Below are positions 7,801-15,441 of a stretch of 18,238 bases of DNA, piece by piece; within the stretch, counting starts at the first letter, position 1; every line of letters starts with the position of its first letter. This stretch comes from Bacillota bacterium (GTDB taxonomy: Bacteria > Bacillota > Clostridia > Lachnospirales > Lachnospiraceae), in assembly GCA_023435645.1 (NCBI GenBank), contig JAEYRK010000075.1, forward strand, positions 1 to 18,238, given 5' to 3'. The notes under the pieces are model-generated. The model was not told the DNA's origin, searched no databases, and saw only the letters and a program-made list of their open reading frames with translations. The position numbers and the translations under genes were made by a program.

Positions 7801-9758
7801 CCGGAAGGATCCAGTCCCCTCAGGTGCTCCTCCGCTTCGTCCCAGTGGTCCCCTTCATTCTGATTGCCGGGAACAGGTATTCCCTCTACGAATTTATCCG
7901 TAAAAATGTCCTGCCCATTTAAGATCAGTACATTTTTGGCCAGATCCGTTGTCTGAGCCGTCAGATCAAGGTTATATACTCCCGCCGCATACAATTCTGC
8001 TGCTGAGCGGTAGGTTGTCATGACTCCGTCCGCATTTAAGCCAAAGGGTAGAAAGGTGTTGCCATTCCAATAGATTGCGGTATTTGAGGAGGGGCTGTAA
8101 TTCGAGCCCGGTCTGACAAAGCTCCCGGTTGTTCCGGTGGGGGATATCCCCGTAGCAGTACCGGTTGCCGGATGCCTCGTAATCAGACGTGCACCCGGTA
8201 GATCCGGATTCAGAAAGGAATTATAAAAATCAACCATATTCCTCTGAGTAATCATAATATACAGCTTCGCCATATTGACAGAGGTTGCACCATTGTTATT
8301 ATAGGTAACCCCTACATTGATATTGCTCCTATGATAATGATTGTAGGCATTGGCTCCTTTGACGGCATCCTGATAATATAAACTGTCTACGATGACCGCT
8401 GCCTTATGACAGCCGATCCCTGCAATTTTCTTAAATAGCTTTACAGTAGTATCCCAATTAAGATCATTGTATGCGAAGCTTAATGCACCCCGATTGTTGG
8501 CATATTTGGGGTTTTGAAGAATTCCCTGTGGATTATAGTTTTCGTAGTACTCAATATATTGGTTATGATTACTATTTTCATTGATATAGAACAAATTTGC
8601 CTCATCAATGATGTACTGATAGGCACCATTTAAGTCATTGGGTGTTAAGGTCAATACACGGACCGGGTAGCGGTCCACCTGATCAGCAGGCACCCCAAGA
8701 CTATATCTCTTAAAAAATTCATTGTTCACATAGCTGGTAAAGCGTCTGAATTGATAAGTCCTTCTGATCCTCTGTCCCTTCACCCAGATTCGATTTCCCT
8801 CCTGAGTAAAATTAGCCTTCGTTAGGGCTGTATCATCCTTCACCCATCGGTAATTATTGCTTGTACTGCCGGCATAGGTAAATAATAAGGCACCGGTAGT
8901 TCTCTTATAATTTCCACCTGCCTGTGCTACATAGTTGATTGCTCCTGAGTAGGAATAATCTCCTGTTCCCTCCGGCACAAGCTCATAATCCTTCAGCATA
9001 TAGTAAGAAGGATTATTATAGGTATCATTGTTTTGTACAAAGATTACCTCATATAGACCCTTACCCCTGTTCAGGTAGAACCTCTTCGTAACAGTATTAT
9101 AATCATAATCACCGGTCCGATCTTCCTTCCGGGTAACATGAAATGCCTTGTATGCCTGACTGAAGGTAAGGCTTTGATCTGCCGGTCTATCACTGACAAA
9201 ATAAGCATTGACATTCCTATAATTTTCCGGATACCACCAGCTCTCATGAATATTATCCATCACAGCGTTGTCCGGAAGCCTTGCAATATGAGTACCGGTA
9301 CCGTTTGTCACTCTTTCGTAAATCGTCTGATTGGAGGACATGCTATAGGAATCCGGAATATTGCTACTTACCTTTTCAAAATATCCGTTCTCTGCTGTAT
9401 AGGAAATACCGGGAATCCAGCCCTGATTTGCATTTCCTGATGCTGGCATGGGTTGCTCAACCAGATTGCAATAGGTGGAGATGGCTCCACCTAAGAAGCT
9501 GACCTTACCGGCTCCCTCCTGATAGGGAATCAGGCTGCCGTCAATAGGCTCCTGTCCACCGACCAGATAACCGATTTCACCCATCCCCTTATAAGGCACT
9601 ATTTCAACTACAGTAAATCCATAGAAATCATCAGAGCCCTCCTGTGACCACTCCGCTTCATCCGCTGTCGTAGTAGTATTCTCCATGATACCGGGTATCA
9701 TTAGGGCCAAGCCGGAAATCAACAGAATGAGTACGAATGCTATTATTTTATTCTTCAT
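4869..9758 (-). CDS. Giant secreted DUF5057-like protein, candidate pilus-associated adhesin
   Basis: A 1629-residue protein with an N-terminal hydrophobic signal or anchor (about 5-24), no lipobox, and no C-terminal sorting signal or membrane segment. The ATG at 9758 follows a near-perfect AAGGAGGTGTGATCC site. The body is Tyr/Asn-rich. A Gly/Pro-rich linker (about 672-708) divides an N-terminal half from a region beginning RVLNIQP (716-722), the type of segment annotated DUF5057 in clostridia. Two parts look related, each with alternating beta/alpha elements: about 715-775 and about 1068-1130, ending KYDVIYIGSN and KYHLLILDNP. A canonical EF-hand-type loop DKNGDGIFEASE lies at 968-979. The C-terminal 270 residues look like two or three Ig-like beta domains (starts near 1364 and 1497). 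It follows four minor-pilin genes in one operon. By analogy with pilVWX-pilY1 it may be a tip adhesin. The family name is from recall and the function is inferred. Confidence 0.7.
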   Translation of the reverse strand: MKNKIIAFVLILLISGLALMIPGIMENTTTTADEAEWSQEGSDDFYGFTVVEIVPYKGMGEIGYLVGGQEPIDGSLIPYQEGAGKVSFLGGAISTYCNLVEQPMPASGNANQGWIPGISYTAENGYFEKVSSNIPDSYSMSSNQTIYERVTNGTGTHIARLPDNAVMDNIHESWWYPENYRNVNAYFVSDRPADQSLTFSQAYKAFHVTRKEDRTGDYDYNTVTKRFYLNRGKGLYEVIFVQNNDTYNNPSYYMLKDYELVPEGTGDYSYSGAINYVAQAGGNYKRTTGALLFTYAGSTSNNYRWVKDDTALTKANFTQEGNRIWVKGQRIRRTYQFRRFTSYVNNEFFKRYSLGVPADQVDRYPVRVLTLTPNDLNGAYQYIIDEANLFYINENSNHNQYIEYYENYNPQGILQNPKYANNRGALSFAYNDLNWDTTVKLFKKIAGIGCHKAAVIVDSLYYQDAVKGANAYNHYHRSNINVGVTYNNNGATSVNMAKLYIMITQRNMVDFYNSFLNPDLPGARLITRHPATGTATGISPTGTTGSFVRPGSNYSPSSNTAIYWNGNTFLPFGLNADGVMTTYRSAAELYAAGVYNLDLTAQTTDLAKNVLILNGQDIFTDKFVEGIPVPGNQNEGDHWDEAEEHLRGLDPSGTIPLPFIIGNLVNVITNNGNGYGKIGGEGYPGGSYVEGPPSTEHPGTIPEDGSDGSNLRSYKRVLNIQPTAYFAQSETNIRNMLADFEVQIISMTSMEFNSKIEDINSKYDVIYIGSNVYNNKSRNRFHTSTSGSNVTTAFNDSTMNAYVYSARGDQTELALGSNVTQVRYRGNDLTTQKVSELKAFLNAGYPIVLENNLYQISNGIGSTAKVDPASNIYSFINDNKSSYLNLMNYAAFEEGNATVKGLFLIRLKSYMNILRPAVSLVEPVIPAGAAKNYVQVDPVTDQLRIKFKLLPKNGVPSVHTYNAYLYLDKNGDGIFEASEDLDARAADGSRLFNLRESNNRTYICTVNMSALNGGYQWKLVVERTSNPLIRSNISGYASVANGKELYILQITDSATASYRLSEKIVDTNRLIYAYAGAGKLSDYNLNFETITVGEYQAMFTEASKYDPTKPLATSRLSKYHLLILDNPVDQLTDQYGSVRNIRDEIANHKLGVIFTKDALGYSNQDQYYSTASRSFLNNGTDRAYTYHYINRNFSSNAISSGYRYIYKDMVGNNHSADKTKDLSYRTNHLTKTNDGTITHYPYKISRAIRIADNFYSKDAVIDYNLARGERLIGWYSLSDTRSPVVREVLGLSGTTESQYQGMYSSSPNDVKNNYYLFSNGSTYYSGIRLAEADITGNDNEMKLFVNTILACHKATWNRVVSNPPEIEIRDPLPQLQPDNTMKITVQPDDLVGTDFILQFRINQSSSNMDLEINYNDMTEPDGITWDNYVYPVNETGNLGSAIAINHTSKVIQRDTLYAIKIPADQLTGLNKLTLIAKNLEGNSDTEVVYLEFVQPPLVTILDPIPPAGVTLQHIYVDLDYSPDAPNEDYLAGGTPVRIVFQVESIQEYTLDYTSDGESLMDGGADDVTVSMLTATPPGASVIIRTYELLVPASFIQNRNSRDLTITATYGGLAGEVTVRILRRSLFPLD
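6822..6857 (-). other. EF-hand-type calcium-binding loop codons in the giant secreted protein
   Basis: These 36 nt encode the 12-residue loop DKNGDGIFEASE (residues 968-979). Asp, Asn and Asp occupy loop positions 1, 3 and 5, Gly position 6, and Glu position 12, matching the EF-hand calcium consensus. No flanking EF helices are evident and the surroundings look like beta strands, as in extracellular EF-like loops inserted in beta domains. Calcium binding is inferred from the motif only. Confidence 0.6.
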
Positions 9759-9809
9759 GGATCACACCTCCTTAGGCAGCCCTGCTTCAATCTATAGTGG
9801 AGCAGATCT

Positions 9810-10337
9810 TTATTTTGCATTCCTCATCTTAACGAGCTTACTGACCTGATATTCCTCTGTGCCCAGAGCCAGCTTCAGGTCAATCCTGGCAGACTGATTT
9901 CTGTCCACCTTCGTGATGGTAAGCTTACTTACGTATTCTGCCAACAGATGCTCCTGCTTGTTATAGGATGCTGTCCTGGCCTCGGTGAAGCCGCTTGTCT
10001 GAACCTGGTACAAAATCCCATCGGCCTCTGCAAAGATGAAGGTATAAAACTCATTGTGATTGCACGCAAAGGTATATCGTATCTCTCCGCTTGAGGGATC
10101 GATGACACCATCAGAGGGATAAACCTCCATGCTTTTTGCCTCCAGGATGATATTGTTGATTTGATTTATGGTCGTCTGTGCTTCCAGCTGAAGATTTACT
10201 TCATCACTGGTACGCTGAAAGCTCTTCGATGCGCCAAAAACAAAATACATGATCATGGATAGGACAATCGCTGCAACAGCCATAGCAATGATAAGCTCTA
10301 CTAATGTTGTCCCCTTGTTATTACCGGTTAATCGCAC
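9810..10337 (-). CDS. PilW/GspJ-like minor pseudopilin
   Basis: A class III signal peptide of the type IV pilin kind: a short basic leader, the processing site NNKG/TTLVELI, and a hydrophobic stem of about 20 residues. Glu at mature position 5 is present (TTLVE); Thr replaces the usual Phe at position 1. I place the start at the GTG at 10337 (175 aa) because GAGG at 10349-10346 is 8 nt upstream; the GTG at 10346 overlaps that site. The stem is followed by an amphipathic helix rich in Gln/Asn (to about residue 64) and a beta-rich C-terminal domain. Size and its place as the last pilin gene fit a GspJ/PilW/ComGF-like minor pilin; subclass is uncertain. It sits 13 nt after the previous gene. Confidence 0.8.
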   Translation of the reverse strand: MRLTGNNKGTTLVELIIAMAVAAIVLSMIMYFVFGASKSFQRTSDEVNLQLEAQTTINQINNIILEAKSMEVYPSDGVIDPSSGEIRYTFACNHNEFYTFIFAEADGILYQVQTSGFTEARTASYNKQEHLLAEYVSKLTITKVDRNQSARIDLKLALGTEEYQVSKLVKMRNAK

Positions 10338-10350
10338 GAATTCCACCTCA

Positions 10351-10884
10351 TCAATCTATATAATGCTTGCCTGTTGCCTCTACCAGGTGAATTGTGTAGG
10401 AACGTCCGGCAGAGGTAACTCCAATCCGGGTAATGATATCACCCTGTGTGTTCATGGAGACACCGCCGGTATCCTTTCGAAAGCATATCTCCAGCTTAGG
10501 GCTGATAGTTCTTCCCGGAACCGGAGTACTGCTCAACAGGTAGGTTGTGCCATCGTACTTCCTCTGATAAGTGATTTCTCCTCTGACCAGCTTCAGCTCT
10601 TCCTTGGCTAGGATGGGATCCTCTGTTCCAGCTCCTGCCCTCACCTTCATGACATAGGTTCCGTTTTCCTCACTGATGATCAGATAATGGACTTTGCTCT
10701 TCGTCATATTCTGCAGTTGAACAAAATCCAGCATCGAATCAATTCTATTCGCATTTCTCTTGGCACTGCCCACCCCCAGCAAACGCACTCCTATGATGGA
10801 GCCTCCCGCAAGGATGCTGGCAATTGCCATGACAATGATTAGCTCTATTAGGGTAACTCCTTGATTGTTCTTCATCCGCTTCAT
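10351..10884 (-). CDS. FimT/GspH-like minor pseudopilin
   Basis: A prepilin of 177 residues when started at the ATG at 10884; an AAAGGGTGG-like site just upstream supports this over the GTG at 10890. The PilD site is NNQG/VTLIELI, with Glu at mature position 5, followed by a hydrophobic stem rich in Ala and Ile. The C-terminal domain is beta-rich and has one Cys. Stem, length and gene order (between the PilX-like and PilW-like genes) fit the GspH/FimT/PilU class of minor pilins that help start pilus assembly. In C. difficile the comparable position is held by pilU or pilK. The class is firm; the exact orthologue is not. Confidence 0.8.
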   Translation of the reverse strand: MKRMKNNQGVTLIELIIVMAIASILAGGSIIGVRLLGVGSAKRNANRIDSMLDFVQLQNMTKSKVHYLIISEENGTYVMKVRAGAGTEDPILAKEELKLVRGEITYQRKYDGTTYLLSSTPVPGRTISPKLEICFRKDTGGVSMNTQGDIITRIGVTSAGRSYTIHLVEATGKHYID

Positions 10885-10902
10885 TACCACCCTTTCGAAG
10901 CG

Positions 10903-13338
10903 TTAATTCTTACGCCAGTTCTCATAGGAGATCAAAGCGGATAAATCCACTTTATGATCTGCCGGATTTGCGATTGTAAAATTCACCGTTACATTCACAT
11001 AGCGGAAAATCTTCTGTAGAATATGTCCGTTATACTCAAATAATTCCGTCAGAATTGCAGCTGCACCGGAGGAATCAAACGCTGTATTGTCGCCATTTAT
11101 GGTATTGTTGTTTCCCAATGCGATATCCCCTACTGCAATCAGCCTGCCATTCACTGTAACCTGATTACCCACAGTGATATTGCCGCTGCTGCCGGAATAT
11201 GAGCCATCTGTCACCACTAAACCATTCACCGTGACATTGTCCCCGATTGTAATATTCCCGCTGGCGATCAGAATTCCATTAAAATCAGTATCCAAAACCA
11301 CATCCTCCTTCACAATCAGGATGGAAGGAGTGCTTAAGTCGATATCACCGGCATCAATAAGGGTTGTGCTGCTGCTATCCTCATTCATAAATTTCAAATA
11401 GAGATTATCCGGATCATTCGCAATGGTATTTAGTCCTCCTGAAATCAGGAAGCTCCCAACCGTAGGATCCGTTTCCCGATAAGCTCTGTTACTCTCCAGA
11501 TATAATAAATGGTTCAGCTTGGAATAGACCCGCTCCAGCATACCTAACCTGGTATCGGACGGAAGCCCGGTTGCATCATAGATCCCATGATTGATTTCCG
11601 GGTTATTCAATAATAACTCCCCAAAGCTTTCCCTCAGCTGCTGTTCAAGGACAGCCGAATCCACCGTTTCATCAAGACCGAAGCGGTTTCCTGCGGTTAG
11701 GCTCACTTCAGCTCCGTTATAGGACATCCGGTTACCCACGGTATAGATCGTACTTCCATCCGGATTGTTGGGAAGAAGCACCTGACCGAGCCGGAAGGGA
11801 TCCATGATATTTAAGGCTGTCGGATTCTGATCCACAAATGCGCGAAGATAGCGGTCTGCCTGGACACCGGTTGCGAAGTTAAGATAATAATACCTGAGCA
11901 AAGAGCTGCTATCCGTAGCATTTGTCTGCTTGGAAGCTATTTTATAGGGCTTCCCATGATCCACATAATTTGAAAAGTTAATCTCTGAGGGAAGGCTGAA
12001 GTCAACCCCCGGATCAAGAATAGAATCCTCTTTGGTGATCGGATTACGCTTTACATCCCGAATATATCTGCCGGGAATCAGATAAGCCCGCTGGTTACTC
12101 TTGAAGGCAATGGATTCCCCTGTCATGATTTCATTGGTGATATCCACGCTTTGAATTCTATCATCAATGGATACATTCGCCCGTCCTGCCAGAATAAGAA
12201 GCTTTAATCCCGACAGATTTAAGGAGGAGCCTGCTCCATTGATGATCATGGCGCTGCCCCTAGAGGAATTCTCCCCGGTATAACCCAGGTAAGCCCCCTT
12301 GATTTGAACTATGCTGTTCGTTCCATCCAGAGTAAGGTCATCCTTAATAAAGCAGTAGCCATCGATATCCAGGCGGGTAGACGTGGCTATTCCCAGGGAT
12401 TGATACTCCGGTGATGTGATAGTCCTTAAGTTATCCGCCCAGACTGCAGCGTAATCGGCTCCCTCAGGTCCCTTTATCACAAGCTTACCCGTATCCATTG
12501 CTTGAATTAGGCCTCTGCTAATCAGCTTTGCACTGTGAAACTCCAGTGTCTGGGTACCCAGATTCTGACCATCCACCGCAATACCGACTCCTCCATAGAC
12601 ATTTCCGTTTACGATACTTCTCGCAGCTACTCCGGTGGTCTGATCGGAAGTAATCAACCCATCTGCCAAAAGCGCATAGGTGAGGAAGGGCTGATCCATC
12701 CGGTATACCACATGCTCTTCTCCCTCATCAAAGGTAAATTCCGGTAAGGCAATGGCGATATCCGAGGTAATGGAGGTTTCATAGTCCTTCTTCGTCAGCT
12801 TAACGCTGATATCCTCAATTACTACCGTATCTCCCGACCTAAAATAGATCGGAGTATCCGCAGCCTCCTCACCAATTTTAACCGATATCGTAACACCGGT
12901 AGGGGGAGCAGATAGATAGGTGTCAAGAATATGGTCCCTTGCCTTCACAGCCATACCCGAAGCCAATTGGTCCTCAGAATAAGCATCCGCCATTCCAAGC
13001 TGTTTCATGATATTCGTACCGACTTTTTTTCGGATATCAGCATTCAACTCCTCTGCGTCTCTTCCAATAATTGCTTCAAAGTTATTTATGATATGATTTT
13101 TATAGACATATTGGATCGAGCTTGCTGTCAGCTCCTCAATTCCGGTCCGTATCTCCTCCATGGCCATTTCGCAGGAATAAAAATTCTCCTTGGACCTGTT
13201 CTCAATGATCTTCATCTGAAGATTGGTCATGGTAACAGAAAGCATCAAGGAGCCCAGGATGCCGACAAAAGCAATACATATAACTACCGTTAGCAGTGTT
13301 GAGCCCTGATTATTCAGTTTTTGAATCATCCTTCTCAT
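10903..13338 (-). CDS. Large PilX/GspK-like minor pilin with bactofilin-like beta-helical region
   Basis: An 811-residue prepilin, several times larger than ordinary PilX. The leader ends NNQG (residues 9-12) and the mature chain starts STLLTVVI. The pilin Glu at mature position 5 is replaced by Thr17, as in GspK/PilX-type subunits that lack Glu5. After the stem, residues 36-62 are helical. The large remainder is rich in short beta repeats. Residues 671-750 repeat the pattern NITIGDNVTVNG and NITVGNQVTVNG, typical of bactofilin-like right-handed beta-helices (polymer-forming cytoskeletal family); a second beta-helix-like stretch spans about 224-405. The ATG at 13338 has AAAGGA 9 nt upstream. 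It lies 15 nt after the PilV-like gene. Its size and place suggest a tip subunit comparable to GspK, carrying an elongated extracellular domain; that role is inference. Confidence 0.75.
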   Translation of the reverse strand: MRRMIQKLNNQGSTLLTVVICIAFVGILGSLMLSVTMTNLQMKIIENRSKENFYSCEMAMEEIRTGIEELTASSIQYVYKNHIINNFEAIIGRDAEELNADIRKKVGTNIMKQLGMADAYSEDQLASGMAVKARDHILDTYLSAPPTGVTISVKIGEEAADTPIYFRSGDTVVIEDISVKLTKKDYETSITSDIAIALPEFTFDEGEEHVVYRMDQPFLTYALLADGLITSDQTTGVAARSIVNGNVYGGVGIAVDGQNLGTQTLEFHSAKLISRGLIQAMDTGKLVIKGPEGADYAAVWADNLRTITSPEYQSLGIATSTRLDIDGYCFIKDDLTLDGTNSIVQIKGAYLGYTGENSSRGSAMIINGAGSSLNLSGLKLLILAGRANVSIDDRIQSVDITNEIMTGESIAFKSNQRAYLIPGRYIRDVKRNPITKEDSILDPGVDFSLPSEINFSNYVDHGKPYKIASKQTNATDSSSLLRYYYLNFATGVQADRYLRAFVDQNPTALNIMDPFRLGQVLLPNNPDGSTIYTVGNRMSYNGAEVSLTAGNRFGLDETVDSAVLEQQLRESFGELLLNNPEINHGIYDATGLPSDTRLGMLERVYSKLNHLLYLESNRAYRETDPTVGSFLISGGLNTIANDPDNLYLKFMNEDSSSTTLIDAGDIDLSTPSILIVKEDVVLDTDFNGILIASGNITIGDNVTVNGLVVTDGSYSGSSGNITVGNQVTVNGRLIAVGDIALGNNNTINGDNTAFDSSGAAAILTELFEYNGHILQKIFRYVNVTVNFTIANPADHKVDLSALISYENWRKN

Positions 13339-13353
13339 TCTGCCGGATCCTTT

Positions 13354-14670
13354 CTATTGTTCCAATGTTGATTCCAAGGTGTATTCCACCTTATGATATC
13401 GATCACTGATCGCAAGCTCTTCATAGTTACAAATCCTAATGGTTACCTTATAGATCCTATCCTCTTCCCGGGTTTTGACCACATCCGCGATTACGGGATC
13501 CGGGGAGCTATAATTCATGATGTCTGTAAACAGGGTAACATTTCCGCTCTGTGAGATGCTGATGGAGTTGATCTCCATCCCCTGCTTGGCCACAAAGAAA
13601 TTGACTGGAGCCACCGAAGTCACCTCAATTTGATCTGCAGAGTGAGTCGGTGTCTGGAAGGAGGAGGGTGTATAGAATAAGTATACATTCTCCAGTGCCT
13701 TCGGATAATTCCTATCCATTATCCTGTTCATCACACTGCTCTGAACCTGATTCTCACCAAGACCCTGCAATTTACCCGGCCCCTTCGGCCAATCACAGAA
13801 ATACTCCAGATCATAGGTAACATTGTTATCATTTACCGAAACCAGCATTCGCTTCGAGAGAAATTCCTTAATCTTATCCGGGTTAATATACTCATCATAC
13901 TCCGGATGTATGGCGGCTTGACCGGCCAGAGTCGGTGCCGTCGGCTCCATCGGTAATTCTGCTCCTGTCTTCCCATCCAGGATCGCCTGAACATATTCCT
14001 CCTGCCAGGTTCGTCTGGCATCCAGATAGCTCTGATATTCCGAGGACTGCGTAAACTTCTGTTGGGCATAGGCCGTTCCCCAGGCTGTAAAGCTGGTCAG
14101 AGCAAGCTCATCGAAGGATGGCGTCACAGGTGTTCCATTCACAGTGCCGTTCGAGAATAGAAGCCCGTTTGCCTTCTCATCCAGATTGATAATCTCCGGC
14201 ATCGGATACCGGTTCATCCTTCCGGCCTGATCCTTGTAGGTATCCGACGGATCAAGGGTAATCAGTGCATCATAAGCCGCGCTCCCGATCCTTATACCAT
14301 GAATAGCAAAATAATAAGCATCCTGCTCATACGTTGCATCATAGGGCTCCAGCTGATTACTTGCCGTATTATACTGTAAGCGAACCGCCTCATTGATTGT
14401 CTCAGGAATCAGGTTGAAGCCGCTACCACTAAATTGACTGATCAGCTCTGTCATGTCAGAGGCCTTGAGTCCCTCCATAATGCTGGCAGCCAGATTGCTC
14501 TGAAGCTGTAGCTTCTCTGCCTTCTTATTCATCTGCATGGATCGAAAGAAATTATTCATCAGAGGAACCATGATGATCACAAGCACAGCGATGCTGATTA
14601 CGAGCTCCACCAGGGAAAAGCCCTGATGGTTCAGCCGCCCATAAGCATGATGGCGTTTGTTCCGCTTCAT
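13354..14670 (-). CDS. PilV/GspI-like minor pilin with large C-terminal domain
   Basis: A type IV prepilin of 438 residues from the ATG at 14670, which has AGGAAGG about 7 nt upstream. The upstream in-frame TTG at 14703 lacks a site. A basic leader (KRNKRHHAYGRLNHQG) precedes the classical cleavage site G17/F18 and FSLVELVISIAV, with Glu at mature position 5. The stem and its amphipathic continuation run to about residue 70 and include AASIMEGLKASDM. Most PilV/GspI subunits are under 200 residues. Here the C-terminal part is far longer and includes a charged, helix-prone region (about 201-273) and a beta-rich end. It is the first of four adjacent minor pilin genes, and follows the PilO-like gene by 36 nt. 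In the C. difficile cluster pilV follows pilO, supporting the name by position; sequence support beyond the stem is weak. Confidence 0.75.
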   Translation of the reverse strand: MKRNKRHHAYGRLNHQGFSLVELVISIAVLVIIMVPLMNNFFRSMQMNKKAEKLQLQSNLAASIMEGLKASDMTELISQFSGSGFNLIPETINEAVRLQYNTASNQLEPYDATYEQDAYYFAIHGIRIGSAAYDALITLDPSDTYKDQAGRMNRYPMPEIINLDEKANGLLFSNGTVNGTPVTPSFDELALTSFTAWGTAYAQQKFTQSSEYQSYLDARRTWQEEYVQAILDGKTGAELPMEPTAPTLAGQAAIHPEYDEYINPDKIKEFLSKRMLVSVNDNNVTYDLEYFCDWPKGPGKLQGLGENQVQSSVMNRIMDRNYPKALENVYLFYTPSSFQTPTHSADQIEVTSVAPVNFFVAKQGMEINSISISQSGNVTLFTDIMNYSSPDPVIADVVKTREEDRIYKVTIRICNYEELAISDRYHKVEYTLESTLEQ

Positions 14671-14706
14671 TGACTGTCCTTCCTTTCCAGTGCAAATGTG
14701 CAAATA

Positions 14707-15426
14707 CTATTCTTCCAGCTCGTAACCGGAGCCAAAGATATTATCTATTCCGATATCAATTCCATCAATGGAGGGTACTTCGTATTTCTTTCCTGTCCCA
14801 CTTAAGGCAAACCGTTTTAATACCAGATTACCTGCCAGAACACCGGTTGCCTTGTCTGAACTGACCGCAACGCTCTCAATGATCGTAGGATCCGGATATT
14901 TGCTGATATAATCCGCCATCTCCTTAAAGCCGCGATAGTCGGTGATAAAGCTCATGCTGAGGGTTTTTGATGTAGCAATCATAACCTTCGGTGTCTCACC
15001 GGACTCGCTGTTTGTTCCTATAGGGGTTTCCGGTGCTTCTCCCGGCTCCTCTTTTATCGGAAGGATCGTTTCATAAAGCATCACAGGATCCGAGGAGTTA
15101 ATCGAGGAGGTCTTCACCTTCACAGCCGATTCCATCTGTTCCACGAACAGAAAATTATCCTCATCCCCGATAAAAACCGGAAAGCGATCGATGATCGTCT
15201 GTTTCTGCTGATTTACTTTTGTTAATTGTTCCCGTAAGGAATCCTCTTTTGCAAGCCTCTCTAGCCTATCCCTAAGCTCCTCTTTTCTTATTAAGGTCTC
15301 ATTGGTTAGGGCTTTCGTTTTATCCACATTGGTCTGATAGATATAGAAATAGGATACGATAAAAATGATCAAGCTAATGAGATTTATGATGAGCTTTATT
15401 TGCTTTGCAGTAAATTTATATTTCAT
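14707..15426 (-). CDS. pilO: PilO-like pilus inner-membrane alignment protein
   Basis: A 239-residue protein with the PilO layout: a short basic cytoplasmic N-terminus, one membrane segment (about 11-29), a charged coiled coil (about 33-80, with ERLAKEDSLREQLTKVNQQK), and an extracytoplasmic ferredoxin-like domain. That domain is split by a Pro/Glu/Thr-rich loop (about 125-147) and ends in the strand-rich segment 155-210 (MSFITDYRGFKEMADYI). Sequence similarity among PilO proteins is low, so the call rests on topology and position. It lies 15 nt after pilMN, with GGAGG 8 nt before the ATG. It should pair with the PilN part of the fusion to link the cytoplasmic PilM ring with the pilus base. 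The usual length is 180-220 residues, so this one is normal to slightly long. Confidence 0.82.
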   Translation of the reverse strand: MKYKFTAKQIKLIINLISLIIFIVSYFYIYQTNVDKTKALTNETLIRKEELRDRLERLAKEDSLREQLTKVNQQKQTIIDRFPVFIGDEDNFLFVEQMESAVKVKTSSINSSDPVMLYETILPIKEEPGEAPETPIGTNSESGETPKVMIATSKTLSMSFITDYRGFKEMADYISKYPDPTIIESVAVSSDKATGVLAGNLVLKRFALSGTGKKYEVPSIDGIDIGIDNIFGSGYELEE

Positions 15427-15441
15427 CTTCCATTCCTCCGC

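Noticed and set aside
9929..10111. 60-codon minus-strand frame inside the PilW-like gene
   Set aside because: Alternative frame of a supported prepilin gene, with no start signals of its own.
13833..14069. 78-codon Arg/Trp-rich minus-strand frame inside the PilV-like gene
   Set aside because: Out-of-frame reading of the PilV-like coding sequence; composition is typical of a shadow frame.
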